From NCBI RefSeq assembly GCF_000421525.1, contig NZ_ATXE01000003.1, forward strand, positions 186,001 to 250,000: DNA of 64,000 bases, written 5' to 3'. Below, piece by piece: positions 27,569 through 36,846 of this stretch. The notes beneath the pieces are model-generated. The model saw only the letters and a program-made list of their open reading frames with translations. It made no database searches and was not told the origin of the DNA. The DNA comes from Aestuariimicrobium kwangyangense DSM 21549. GTDB lineage: Bacteria; Actinomycetota; Actinomycetes; Propionibacteriales; Propionibacteriaceae. The translations under genes were made by a program, and so were the position numbers. Every line of letters begins with the position of its first letter. Within the stretch, counting starts at the first letter, position 1.

Positions 27569-30100
27569 ATGTCTGACCAGTTGCCCGACCTGTTCTCGTT
27601 CCTCGACACCCAACCCGGCCCCGCCGAACGCGCGCCGTTGCCCTCCTTCGTCGACGACAGTGTCGAGCCACCGGCCAAACCGCGCGGCAGTCGCGGTCCC
27701 AAACCCGAGGAACTGCTCGACGGGCTGAACACCCCCCAGCGCGAGGCGGTGCTGCACGAGGGCTCGCCGGTGCTGGTGGTGGCGGGCGCGGGCTCGGGCA
27801 AGACGCGGGTGCTGACGCGTCGCATCGCCTGGCTGGTGAGCCAGCGTGACGTCCACCCCGGGTCGATCCTGGCGATCACCTTCACCAACAAGGCGGCCGC
27901 CGAGATGCGCGCCCGGGTGGTCGACCTGGTGGGTGGTCGGGCCAAGCTGATGTGGGTGTCGACCTTCCACTCGGCGTGCGTGCGCATCCTTCGGGCCGAG
28001 ATCGACAAGTTCGGGTACAAGCGCACCTTCTCGATCTACGACGACACCGACTCGAAGCGACTCATGTCGCTGGTGTTGCGCGACCTCGACCTCGACCCGA
28101 AGAAGTACCCGGTGCGCTCGGTGATGAACTGGGTCTCGAACCGCAAGAACGACCTGGTCGACTTCGAGCGGGCCATCCGCGACTTCGGAGGCTCGAACGA
28201 GCAGGTCTTCGCCGAGATCTACGGGGAGTACCAGCGCAGGCTGAAGGCGGCTGAAGCGTTGGACTTCGACGACCTGATCATGACGACGGTGCACCTGTTC
28301 CAGGCGTTCCCCGAGGTCAGGGAGCAGTACCGCAGGCGGTTCCGGCACGTGCTCGTGGATGAGTACCAGGACACCAACCAGGCCCAGTACCAACTGATCC
28401 GCCAACTGTGCGGGGTGCTGTCGGACGAGGAGATGGCTGGCTTCGATGCGGTCGCGACCGATCCCGCAGAACTGATGGTGGTGGGCGACTCCGACCAGTC
28501 GATCTACGCCTTCCGTGGTGCGACGATCCGCAACATCCTGGACTTCGACTCCGACTTCCCCGGCGCCCGGACCATCTTGTTGGAGCAGAACTACCGCTCG
28601 ACCCAGAACGTGCTGACAGCGGCCAACGCGGTCATCCGCAACAACTCCGGACGTCCCGACAAGCAACTGTGGTCGCAGGCCGGTGAGGGTGACCTGGTGG
28701 TCGGCTACGTCGCCGACACCGAGCACGACGAGGCGAACTTCATCGCCAACGAGATCGATGCCCTGTCTGACGCGGGCACCTCGCGCTACGGCGACACCGC
28801 GATCTTCTATCGCACCAATGCCCAGTCCCGGGCGTTCGAGGAGGTGTTCATCCGCACCGGCATTCCCTACCGCATCGTGGGAGGTGTGAGGTTCTACGAG
28901 CGCCGCGAGATCCGTGACGCCATCGCGTACCTGCGCGCCATCGCCAACCCGGCCGACGACGTCTCGGTTCGGCGCATCCTCAACGTGCCCAAGCGAGGCA
29001 TCGGTGACAAGGCCGAACAGGCCGTCGAGGCGCTGGCCGTCAGCGAGCGGATCCCCTTCGGGCAGGCGCTGGACAGGGTCGATGAGATCACCGAGCTCGC
29101 GACCAGGTCGCGCACCCAGCTGCGGGAGTTCGCAGCGATGATGGCGCGCCACCGGGCCATGGTCGACCAGAAGGTTCCCGCGAACGAGATCCTCACCTCG
29201 ATCCTGAAGGAGTCGGGGTACCTGCAGGAGCTGGAGCACTCGTCCGACCCGCAGGACCAGACCCGGCTGGAGAACCTGGTGGAGCTGGTGGCGGTCGCCC
29301 AGGAGTTCGTGGTCAAGGTCAACGCCCTCGACATCACCGATCTGGACGAGGACGACCTGGACGCGCTGGACGAGGGGGAGCAGATCACCGGGCTGGCCGC
29401 CGGCATGCCCGAGGCCGACGATTCGCTGGCGGCCTTCCTGGAGCGCACGGCCCTGGTCGCGGACTCGGACTCCATCCCCGACGACGGGAGTGGGGCGGGA
29501 GTGGTGACCCTGATGACGCTGCACACGGCCAAGGGGCTCGAGTTCGACACGGTCTTCCTGACCGGCCTCGAGGACGGCGTCTTCCCGCACATGCGTGCGT
29601 TGGTGGACCCGGCGGAGCTGGCCGAGGAGCGACGGCTCGCCTACGTGGGCATCACCCGGGCCCGCAAGCGGCTGTACCTCTCCCGAGCCGCCGTGCGTAC
29701 GGCGTGGGGCGCTCCTGCCTACAACCCTCCGTCGCGCTTCCTCGACGAGATCCCCGCGCACCTGCTCGACTGGCGACGCACCGGGGCGGCGCTGACCTCG
29801 TGGGCCGCCCAGTCCGCCACGCGCACCAGGCAGGCCCGGCAGGCGACGTCATGGTCGGGGGCGTCCGGTTCGTCCGGTGGTGTGTCGTTCGGAAACGGAC
29901 GCGGGGTGCTCCCCGCCTCGGCCAAGCCGAAGGCCGCGCTCGTGGTGAAGCCCGGCGACCGGGTGCTGCACACGGTGTTCGGGATGGGCACGGTGGTGGC
30001 GACCAGCGGGTCGGGGGACCAGGCGCGCGCCGACGTGAACTTCGGTTCGGGTGGCGTGAAGCGTTTCATGCTGAAGCACGCCCCGATGGAAAAGCTCTGA
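27569..30100 (+). CDS. pcrA: ATP-dependent DNA helicase PcrA/UvrD
   Basis: An 843-aa superfamily 1 3'-5' helicase used in nucleotide excision repair and in clearing replication blocks. Motifs run in order: LNTPQREAVLH (Q), VVAGAGSGKTRVLT (Walker A), ITFTNKAAAEMR (Ia), VLVDEYQDTNQAQY (II), VGDSDQSIYAFRGA (III), LEQNYRSTQNVL (IV), TLMTLHTAKGLEF (V) and YVGITRARKRLY (VI). The end holds a disordered stretch and then VKPGDRVLHTVFGMGTVV, the Tudor-like domain that binds RNA polymerase in PcrA. The N-terminal 55 residues are an actinobacterial extension. Confidence 0.96.
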   Translation: MSDQLPDLFSFLDTQPGPAERAPLPSFVDDSVEPPAKPRGSRGPKPEELLDGLNTPQREAVLHEGSPVLVVAGAGSGKTRVLTRRIAWLVSQRDVHPGSILAITFTNKAAAEMRARVVDLVGGRAKLMWVSTFHSACVRILRAEIDKFGYKRTFSIYDDTDSKRLMSLVLRDLDLDPKKYPVRSVMNWVSNRKNDLVDFERAIRDFGGSNEQVFAEIYGEYQRRLKAAEALDFDDLIMTTVHLFQAFPEVREQYRRRFRHVLVDEYQDTNQAQYQLIRQLCGVLSDEEMAGFDAVATDPAELMVVGDSDQSIYAFRGATIRNILDFDSDFPGARTILLEQNYRSTQNVLTAANAVIRNNSGRPDKQLWSQAGEGDLVVGYVADTEHDEANFIANEIDALSDAGTSRYGDTAIFYRTNAQSRAFEEVFIRTGIPYRIVGGVRFYERREIRDAIAYLRAIANPADDVSVRRILNVPKRGIGDKAEQAVEALAVSERIPFGQALDRVDEITELATRSRTQLREFAAMMARHRAMVDQKVPANEILTSILKESGYLQELEHSSDPQDQTRLENLVELVAVAQEFVVKVNALDITDLDEDDLDALDEGEQITGLAAGMPEADDSLAAFLERTALVADSDSIPDDGSGAGVVTLMTLHTAKGLEFDTVFLTGLEDGVFPHMRALVDPAELAEERRLAYVGITRARKRLYLSRAAVRTAWGAPAYNPPSRFLDEIPAHLLDWRRTGAALTSWAAQSATRTRQARQATSWSGASGSSGGVSFGNGRGVLPASAKPKAALVVKPGDRVLHTVFGMGTVVATSGSGDQARADVNFGSGGVKRFMLKHAPMEKL

Positions 30101-30192
30101 CGGGTAGCGCGGGGGATGGGTCCCCGAAGGATCAGCCTTCGGCGGAGCGGCCGGTCGAAGGGGAGATTCTGTGGAGGAGACGCGTCAGGGGG

Positions 30193-30209
30193 GAGCTTCA
30201 GGGAAGCTC
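30193..30209. terminator. small hairpin between pcrA and the M23 gene
   Basis: A perfect 7-base stem, GAGCTTC/GAAGCTC, around AGG. It touches the stop codon of the minus-strand peptidase gene. Confidence 0.45.
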
Positions 30210-31269
30210 AGATGCCCACGCCGATGGCCCGCAGGAAGGCAAGCGGGTTGCCGGTGCTGTACACGTCTCCGGGGGTGGTGCCGGCGGGGTAGTACTCGAA
30301 GTGCAGGTGGCAGCCGAAGGATCGTCCGGTGTTGCCCACGTAGCCGATCAGCTGGCCGGCCTTGACGACCTGTCCCTGTGCGACCGCATGGCGGGACAGG
30401 TGGGCGTAGAGGGTCGAGGTGCCGTTGGCGTGGTTGAGCACGAGCGAGTAGCCGGCCCAGCCGCCCACCGAGGTGCCGACGACACCGGTGCTTGCGGCGT
30501 AGACGGGGGTCCCGCAGGCAGCGACGAAGTCCTGACCCGTGTGGTACCTGGCCCACGACCCGGTCGCGCCGAACCCCGCACCCATGTGGAAGGTGCCGGC
30601 CTTGAGCGGCAACGATCCGCCACCCGAACTGGTCAGGATCGAGAGGTCGACCGGACCAGTGGTGGACCCGCCCGAGGACTTCAACAGCGCAGCGGCCTTG
30701 ACCTTCTCCTGCTTGATGCGACCGGCCTCCTTCTTGACCTTGGCGACATCGGCATCCATCAACTGCTGCAGCTGCTTCTGCTGGGCCGCGGCCTGGGCCG
30801 ACGTCACGTCGGCGTTGGTCTCGCCCAGTTCGACGGAACGGCTGGAGTTGGTGGTGTTGTTCAGCTCGGCACTGAGCTGGGCCCGCACGCTGTTGCGGTT
30901 CACCGTGGTGCCGCGCTGTTCGAAGGCCTTCAGGGCCCCCTGGTCCTGGGCTGCCGGCTTGTTCAGCCGGGCCTCGATCGCCTGCTGCTCGGCCGACAGA
31001 GTCTTGTCGATCGGCTTCGCGGAGGACGTGTCGGGCGCGTTGCGGTCGACCATCGACGAGGTCTGGTCCTGCTTCGACGCTGACGCGGAGGCGGCCGTGA
31101 CGACGCCGACGGCGACGCCCAGACTGAGGCTGGCCGCGACCACGCCGGTCACGAGCGGGCGAACGACCGAGCGGGGAGGGCGATCGCGCTCGAACTCGAC
31201 GGCCGGGGCGACGCGCGCGCGCAGGGTGCGTGTGTTGCGCAGGTTGCGCACTGCCTCGCTGTTGGTCAC
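30208..31269 (-). CDS. M23 (LytM) family peptidase, exported
   Basis: A 353-aa predicted cell-wall endopeptidase. A cytoplasmic start of about 35 residues is followed by one hydrophobic helix (PLVTGVVAASLSLGVAVGVV), serving as signal or anchor. Next comes a Q/K-rich coiled-coil stretch (about 155-190) and the LytM domain at the C-terminus. Zinc ligands are visible: His243 and Asp247 in YHTGQDF, and His323 in CHLHFE (His321 is the paired catalytic histidine). The GTG at 31269 has a GGAGG ribosome binding site 8 bases upstream; an earlier GTG would overlap it. It lies between pcrA and sucC, as in M. tuberculosis (Rv0950c). Confidence 0.9.
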   Translation of the reverse strand: MTNSEAVRNLRNTRTLRARVAPAVEFERDRPPRSVVRPLVTGVVAASLSLGVAVGVVTAASASASKQDQTSSMVDRNAPDTSSAKPIDKTLSAEQQAIEARLNKPAAQDQGALKAFEQRGTTVNRNSVRAQLSAELNNTTNSSRSVELGETNADVTSAQAAAQQKQLQQLMDADVAKVKKEAGRIKQEKVKAAALLKSSGGSTTGPVDLSILTSSGGGSLPLKAGTFHMGAGFGATGSWARYHTGQDFVAACGTPVYAASTGVVGTSVGGWAGYSLVLNHANGTSTLYAHLSRHAVAQGQVVKAGQLIGYVGNTGRSFGCHLHFEYYPAGTTPGDVYSTGNPLAFLRAIGVGI

Positions 31270-31406
31270 CTGGGGTTCCTCCACTGGGTCGACATCCTCG
31301 GACAGCTTAAGGACTTCTCAGGATTCTGCCAAATTCTCTCAGGAACTGTGGACAACTGCTGGCAACCACGGCCCTCGGGCTGGGCATGGGGCCTCGTCGC
31401 TGTTGG

Positions 31407-31412
31407 TAGGCT
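31407..31412 (+). promoter_or_regulatory. candidate -10 TAGGCT of sucCD
   Basis: TAGGCT lies 75 bases before the sucC start, in the 218-base gap between the divergent peptidase and sucC. No convincing -35 is visible. Apart from this the gap shows no further feature to me. Confidence 0.4.
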
Positions 31413-31487
31413 CGCTGCGGAGTCGCAACCCTGACGGGCGGCCCCGAACCAGGACGTCAGGCACAACTTCAGGGAAGAAGCGCGGGA

Positions 31488-32738
31488 GTGGACCTCTTCG
31501 AATACCAGGCCAGAGACATGTTCGAGGCGCACGGCGTTCCGGTGTTGCGCGGCATCGTGGCCGAGTCGCCGGAGCAGGCCCAACTGGCCGCCGAACAACT
31601 CGGCACCCCGGTGGTCGTGGTCAAGGCCCAGGTCAAGACCGGCGGACGGGGCAAGGCCGGTGGTGTGAAGCTGGCTCGCTCGCCCCAGGAGGCAGCCGAA
31701 CACGCTCGGGCGATCCTGGGCAGTGACATCAACGGCCACACGGTGCACCAGGTGATGGTCACCGAGGGCGCCGACATCGCCGTCGAGTACTACTTCTCCC
31801 TCCTGCTCGACCGCGCCAACCGTCGCTATCTGGCCATGTGCTCCGCCCAGGGTGGTGTCGACATCGAGACCCTCGCCAAGGAGCACCCGGAGGCGCTGGC
31901 GAAGGTGCCCGTCGACCCCCGGGTCGGCATCGACGACGACAAGGCGGGCGAGATCCTCGAGCAGGCCGGCTTCGCCGTCAGGGACGCCGTGGTGATCGCA
32001 CCGGTGCTGAAGAAGCTCTGGGAGGTCTACCAGGCCGAGGACGCCACGCTGGTGGAGGTCAACCCATTGGTGAAGACCGGCGCCGGGCGCATCATCGCCC
32101 TCGACGGCAAGGTCAGCCTCGACGAGAACGCCGACTTCAGGCACCCCCAGCACGAGGCCCTGGCCGACGACACGGGCACCGACCCGCTCGAGATGAGGGC
32201 CAAGGAGAAGGGGCTCAACTACGTCAAGCTCGACGGGTCCGTCGGCGTCATCGGCAACGGTGCCGGCCTGGTGATGAGCACCCTCGACGTGGTGGCGAAT
32301 GCCGGTGCCGACCTCCCCGGAGCCCCGCGTCCCGCGAACTTCCTCGACATCGGTGGCGGAGCGTCCGCGCAGGTGATGGCCAACGGGCTGGGCATCATCC
32401 TCGCCGACCCCCAGGTGAAGAGTGTCTTCGTCAACGTCTTCGGCGGCATCACCGCCTGCAATGAGGTCGCGAACGGCATCGTCCACGCCATGAAGATGCT
32501 GGGCGACGTCGCCTCGAAGCCGCTCGTCGTCCGTCTGGACGGCAACGCCGTCGAGGTCGGTCGCGAGATCCTGCGGGAGTTCGCACACCCGCTGGTGACG
32601 GTCGTCGACACGATGGACGCCGCGGCCCGCAAGGCCGCAGAACTCGCCGCGGACACGGCAACGACCGACCCGGGCCAGTCAGACACCCCCACAGCACCCA
32701 TCCCGCGCGCCGACGCCGCGACGAGCCAGGAGGCCTGA
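31488..32738 (+). CDS. sucC: succinyl-CoA ligase beta subunit SucC
   Basis: A 416-aa beta subunit; with SucD it converts succinyl-CoA to succinate while making ATP or GTP in the TCA cycle. It begins with an ATP-grasp start ([37 protein letters not shown]), has EVNPL in the middle and ends in the CoA-binding domain ([28 protein letters not shown]). The last 30 residues are a low-complexity tail beyond the usual family end. GTG start with an AGGGAAG ribosome binding site. Confidence 0.96.
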   Translation: MDLFEYQARDMFEAHGVPVLRGIVAESPEQAQLAAEQLGTPVVVVKAQVKTGGRGKAGGVKLARSPQEAAEHARAILGSDINGHTVHQVMVTEGADIAVEYYFSLLLDRANRRYLAMCSAQGGVDIETLAKEHPEALAKVPVDPRVGIDDDKAGEILEQAGFAVRDAVVIAPVLKKLWEVYQAEDATLVEVNPLVKTGAGRIIALDGKVSLDENADFRHPQHEALADDTGTDPLEMRAKEKGLNYVKLDGSVGVIGNGAGLVMSTLDVVANAGADLPGAPRPANFLDIGGGASAQVMANGLGIILADPQVKSVFVNVFGGITACNEVANGIVHAMKMLGDVASKPLVVRLDGNAVEVGREILREFAHPLVTVVDTMDAAARKAAELAADTATTDPGQSDTPTAPIPRADAATSQEA

Positions 32739-32740
32739 GC

Positions 32741-33631
32741 ATGTCGATCCTGCTCACCAGCAAGTCCAAGATCATCGTCCAGGGCATGACCGGCTCGGAG
32801 GGTCGCAAGCACACCCAGCGCATGATCATGTCGGGGTCGCGCATCGTCGGCGGGGTGACCCCCGGCAAGGGAGGCCAGTCCATCCGCTTCGAGGAGGACG
32901 GGGTCAAAGTCTATGACTCGGTGCACGAGGCGAAGGAAGCCACCGACGCCAACGTGAGCGTGATCTTCGTGCCGGCCGCCCACACCAAGAAAGCCGTGCT
33001 CGAGGCCATCGACGCCAGGATGGAACTGGTCGTCTGCATCACCGAGGGAGTGCCGGTCGGCGACACCGCCGAGTTCTTCGCGGCCGCCGAGGAATCCGGC
33101 ACCACCCGGCTGATCGGCCCCAACTGCCCCGGCGTGATCTCACCCGGCAAGTCGAACGCCGGCATCATCCCGGCCAACATCTCGGGCCCGGGGCCGGTCG
33201 GACTGGTCTCGAAGTCGGGCACCCTGACCTATCAGATGATGTACGAACTGCGCGATCACGGTTTCTCCACCGCCGTCGGTATCGGCGGTGACCCCATCGT
33301 CGGTACCACCCACATCGACTGCCTGCGTGCCTTCCAGGACGACCCCGAGACCGAGGCGATCGTGATGATCGGTGAGATCGGTGGTGACGCCGAGGAGCGT
33401 GCGGCGGAGTTCATCCGCCAGTACGTCACCAAGCCGGTGGTCGGCTACGTGGCGGGCTTCACCGCGCCCGAGGGCCGGACGATGGGGCACGCGGGTGCGA
33501 TCGTGTCGGGTTCCGCGGGCACCGCCCAGGCCAAGAAGGAGGCCTTGGAGGCGGCCGGCGTCCAGGTCGGTCGAACCCCCTCGGAGACCGCCGCCCTGAT
33601 GCGGGAGATCCTGGGTCAGCGTCGACGCTGA
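32741..33631 (+). CDS. sucD: succinyl-CoA ligase alpha subunit SucD
   Basis: A 296-aa alpha subunit with the Rossmann CoA-binding domain ([28 protein letters not shown]) and the phosphohistidine loop [10 protein letters not shown]. Also visible are [11 protein letters not shown] and [17 protein letters not shown]. It lies 2 bases after sucC with AGGAGG before its ATG, so the two are a simple operon. Convergent with the unknown membrane protein, 5 bases apart. Confidence 0.96.
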   Translation: MSILLTSKSKIIVQGMTGSEGRKHTQRMIMSGSRIVGGVTPGKGGQSIRFEEDGVKVYDSVHEAKEATDANVSVIFVPAAHTKKAVLEAIDARMELVVCITEGVPVGDTAEFFAAAEESGTTRLIGPNCPGVISPGKSNAGIIPANISGPGPVGLVSKSGTLTYQMMYELRDHGFSTAVGIGGDPIVGTTHIDCLRAFQDDPETEAIVMIGEIGGDAEERAAEFIRQYVTKPVVGYVAGFTAPEGRTMGHAGAIVSGSAGTAQAKKEALEAAGVQVGRTPSETAALMREILGQRRR

Positions 33632-33636
33632 CGCAG

Positions 33637-35442
33637 TCACTTCGTCAACGTGGAGCGCTGACCTGCCCGCGCGTTGAGCTGCAGCCAGGAGTCGGCCGGG
33701 TAGTCGTACGACGGGGCCACCTTCGAGACGGTGTAGGTGACGCGGTCGTTGGCCGACGACACCCCCACGCGGAACAGCACGGTGGCGTTCCCGCCGGTCT
33801 TCTGTTCCACGAGCCAGACCTTGCCCGACACCTTGGCACGGTCCTGGCCGGTGATGGTGAAGGTGCGCGACGACTTGATGGTGGCGGTGCCACCACGCTT
33901 GGCACATCCGTCGATGTTGCCCGTCAGCTTGGTCGCGAAGGCCGTGGCTCCAGCGGGGTCGGCGAAGGTGTACTGCACCTCGTCGATGCCGAACTGGTCG
34001 GGCGCGGCGTCATCCTGGCTGAGCAGGTATGACCGCTGTTCGCGCTTGGACGGCCCGGGGGCCGTGGCCAGGGTCAGGTTCTCGCAGCCGGACCCCACCG
34101 AGGTGACCTTGGCCACCTCGGTGGCGTTCCAGCGACCCTGCCCCGCCGTGAGCCGGGGGAGGTCGGACTCCGCCAGCCAGCCGAGGACGGGTGTTGCCGG
34201 GATGGCCGTCACCTGGGCCTTCGGAGTGGCTGGGGCCGTGCCCCGGCTGGCGGTGGCCAGTCGTCCGAGGGTGGGCGCGGTGGCATCCAACAGTTTCTGG
34301 GTGTCGAGCTTGGACGCGTTGTTGGCGCCGTCGACCATGGTCACGCTCACCCCGGTGCGCGCGATGATCACCGTGTGGTACTGCAGGGGATTGTCCTGGA
34401 AGGCCACGGTGACCGAGAACGACTCGTCGGCGGCCTGGGTGATCGCATCGGCCGACGACAGGAACGCCGGCACGTCGTTGCAGGCGGCCAGGGCTGCGAA
34501 GTCGATCGAGTAGGCCTTCTTGGCCGACGCCTCGTCGGCGTACGCGTCGATGCGCTGCAGCAGTGCGGTCTGGCTGGCCGAGGTGCTGACCAGGCCCCGC
34601 TGACGGGTGATCACCGGGTTGGGCAGGCCCTGCCTGTTCGACATGCAGGTGATGCCGGGGGCGGTGGCCGGGATCGTCTCGAGGGTCTCGGCTGCCCGCC
34701 AACCCTGGGCGCCGAGCGACCGGGTGGCTTCGTCGGCGGTGATCATCATCTCGCTGGTGAGCGCGCCCGAGGTCTTCGCCGAGGAGAGCGCCGATGAACC
34801 CGACGCGCTCGCGGTGACGGTGCTCGACGTGGTGGGGCTCTGGGTCAGTTCCCGCACCCCCCAGAACACTCCTGCGGCCACCGCCACGGCGGCGACCGCG
34901 GCGACCACCGTCATGCCCCGGCGCCGCGAGTGGCGGCGACCCGCCACCAGTTCGTCATGGTGGCCGGGGGCGCTTTCCACGTGGGCGCGGCTCGACCCGG
35001 GCGACTCGTGCCCGATGGAGCGGGCCGATTCGGGCCCCGTGATGCCCGGACGTGAACTCACGGCCTCATCCGCCAGATGGGGCCGGTGGGAGATGCTGCC
35101 GACTGCGGTGGCCGGGACGCCACCGTCCGGCTGGGCCAGACCCGGTTCGGCCAGACTCGTCTGGGAGGGGCTGGCGGAATCTGCGACCTGCGGGTCGGCG
35201 CTGTCGGTCGGTGGCATGGGGGGAGGCGCCGTTCCGGGCCGCATGAAAGCGGCATGGTGATGGGGCACAGCCGGGGCCGCACTCACGGCGACGTCACCCG
35301 CCATTTCGTCCGGGGATTCCTCGCGGGTGCGGCGTCCGCCGCGGGCCGGAGTCGCTGAGGTATCGTCGGGCGCGCCGTGGTCGCCATCGGCGTCCACGGC
35401 TTCGGCACCCCGCCGGGGTACGAATGGTGGGTGGTCGGTCAC
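33637..35442 (-). CDS. membrane protein with two extracellular sensor-like domains
   Basis: A 601-aa protein I cannot name. It has a disordered, proline/serine-rich cytoplasmic part (1 to about 165), a basic patch RRHSRRRG, one membrane helix (about 177-197), then an exported Ser/Thr linker and two domains of about 165 residues each. The two look like copies of one fold and each has a cysteine pair (GITCMSN with LAACNDV; GSGCENL with DGCAKRG). They resemble the PknH_C-type sensor domains of mycobacteria. GTG 35442 has GAGGTG upstream; an ATG at 35460 is also possible. It sits between sucD and the PerM-like gene. Confidence 0.72.
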   Translation of the reverse strand: MTDHPPFVPRRGAEAVDADGDHGAPDDTSATPARGGRRTREESPDEMAGDVAVSAAPAVPHHHAAFMRPGTAPPPMPPTDSADPQVADSASPSQTSLAEPGLAQPDGGVPATAVGSISHRPHLADEAVSSRPGITGPESARSIGHESPGSSRAHVESAPGHHDELVAGRRHSRRRGMTVVAAVAAVAVAAGVFWGVRELTQSPTTSSTVTASASGSSALSSAKTSGALTSEMMITADEATRSLGAQGWRAAETLETIPATAPGITCMSNRQGLPNPVITRQRGLVSTSASQTALLQRIDAYADEASAKKAYSIDFAALAACNDVPAFLSSADAITQAADESFSVTVAFQDNPLQYHTVIIARTGVSVTMVDGANNASKLDTQKLLDATAPTLGRLATASRGTAPATPKAQVTAIPATPVLGWLAESDLPRLTAGQGRWNATEVAKVTSVGSGCENLTLATAPGPSKREQRSYLLSQDDAAPDQFGIDEVQYTFADPAGATAFATKLTGNIDGCAKRGGTATIKSSRTFTITGQDRAKVSGKVWLVEQKTGGNATVLFRVGVSSANDRVTYTVSKVAPSYDYPADSWLQLNARAGQRSTLTK

Positions 35443-35468
35443 TCGGTCACCTCGGCTCATGTCTGGGG

Positions 35469-35487
35469 GCGCGGGGTGGCCCCGCGC
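35469..35487 (-). promoter_or_regulatory. hairpin in the leader of the sensor-like gene
   Basis: A perfect 8-base stem, GCGCGGGG/CCCCGCGC, around a 3-base loop, 8 bases before the possible ATG at 35460 and 26 before the GTG at 35442. Confidence 0.45.
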
Positions 35488-35504
35488 ATCACCTGACGAG
35501 TTTA

Positions 35505-35521
35505 CCTGAGCGATACTCAGG
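35505..35521. promoter_or_regulatory. palindromic candidate operator between divergent genes
   Basis: CCTGAG-CGATA-CTCAGG lies between the divergent sensor-like and PerM-like genes. On the minus strand a TAAACT -10 directly follows it (35499-35504). Confidence 0.45.
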
Positions 35522-35550
35522 ATCCGATTTCGTAGGAAAGGTGGTCGTCG

Positions 35551-36837
35551 GTGGCATCGTCCGACAACAGGCGCCGCACCCGCAAGCAGCGTGGCTTCGA
35601 CGTCGAGGTGGACGGGGGTCGCGCCACCGACGAGCGCCCGGCAGTGACGCTGTGGTGGCCGCTGGCCAGCGTGGGCGCGGGGATGGTCTCGGCACTCGCC
35701 CTGTGGCTGGTGGTGACGGGCATCGTGGTCGCCGGTTGGACCGCGACCCCCGACATCGCACTGTCGAGCGTGCTGCGCACATCGACGCGGTTCTGGCTGC
35801 TCGGCTACTTCGCCCCGGCGACCCTGGCCGATGTCACGGTCACCCTGACCCCGCTGGGGTTGTCCCTCGCCATGGCGGTGGTCACCACCTGGCTCGGTGG
35901 ATGGGCTGCTGGGGTGGCCCGTCGGGCCGCCGACGAGGAGCTCTCCCAGCGCGAGCGCGGTCGCATCGTCGCCCGCACAGCGGGTCTGTTCACCCTCTCG
36001 CACGTGGTGATGGTGATGGTCGCCAGCTTCGCCGTGGCCAGTGGCGAGCACACCGCCCGGGCGCTGATCGGATCGGTCCTGCTCGCCGGCGGGTCGGCCG
36101 TCCTGGGAGCGGGGCGCGCCTGCGAGTGGCATCCCCTGCTCGACCTGCCGATGTGGGCCCGAGCCCTCCCGCGCGCCGTGGGGGTTGCCATGCTCACCAT
36201 GGTGGGTTGCGGGGCTGCGGCGCTGTTCGTCCAGCTCGTGCGCAGACGTCACGAGGTCGAAGCCCTGCACCTCGCCCTCGGTGCGGGTGCGGTCGGAGGG
36301 GTGCTCGTGCTGCTGCTGCAACTGTTGTGGCTGCCCAATCTTGTCGTCTGGATGTCGGCCTGGGCGCTGGGGGCCGGGTTCAGCCTCGGCGACGGATCGA
36401 CCGTCAGCCCCGCCGCCAACCAGACCGGGCTGCTGCCCGGCATCCCGGTGCTGGCTGCGGTGCCTGCGTCGGGCGCGGGCCCGGTCGGGACGTGGTGGTG
36501 GTTGGCATCAGGAGTGCTCGCCGGAGCGCTGGCCGCGCTGGTGATCCTTCGCGCCCGACCTCGCGCCCGGTTCGACGAGACGGCCCTGGTGGGCGGGCTC
36601 GCCGGCGTGCTCGCGGGCGTGGGCATGGTCGCCCTGGGCTGGCTGTCGATGGGCGACCTGGGCAGCAACCGGCTGACGGGTCTGGGCCCGAGGCTGACCC
36701 CTCTGTTCGTGATGTCACCCACGCTGATGGGCCTCGCCGGAGTGCTGACCGGGTTCGCCGTGGGCCTGCTGCGACGGCCCCGGGCCGAGGCCGAACGCAT
36801 CCCGGTCGAGCACGACCAGGACGACCCGGCCCGATAG
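35551..36837 (+). CDS. DUF6350/PerM-like multi-pass membrane protein
   Basis: A 428-aa integral membrane protein with about ten helices, a basic N-terminus (NRRRTRKQRG) and a hydrophilic end. Length, topology and position directly before purN match the actinobacterial DUF6350 family; M. tuberculosis PerM (Rv0955, before purN Rv0956) has the same place and is linked to cell division and envelope integrity. GTG start with an AGGAAAGG ribosome binding site. Its TAG stop codon is also the first three bases of the purN -10 hexamer. Confidence 0.8.
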   Translation: MASSDNRRRTRKQRGFDVEVDGGRATDERPAVTLWWPLASVGAGMVSALALWLVVTGIVVAGWTATPDIALSSVLRTSTRFWLLGYFAPATLADVTVTLTPLGLSLAMAVVTTWLGGWAAGVARRAADEELSQRERGRIVARTAGLFTLSHVVMVMVASFAVASGEHTARALIGSVLLAGGSAVLGAGRACEWHPLLDLPMWARALPRAVGVAMLTMVGCGAAALFVQLVRRRHEVEALHLALGAGAVGGVLVLLLQLLWLPNLVVWMSAWALGAGFSLGDGSTVSPAANQTGLLPGIPVLAAVPASGAGPVGTWWWLASGVLAGALAALVILRARPRARFDETALVGGLAGVLAGVGMVALGWLSMGDLGSNRLTGLGPRLTPLFVMSPTLMGLAGVLTGFAVGLLRRPRAEAERIPVEHDQDDPAR

Positions 36838-36840
36838 GGT
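36835..36840 (+). promoter_or_regulatory. -10 hexamer TAGGGT of purN-purH, overlapping a stop codon
   Basis: TAGGGT, 6 bases, then GTG at 36847: a leaderless layout. Its TAG is the stop codon of the upstream PerM-like gene. Confidence 0.6.
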
Positions 36841-36846
36841 GGCGCG

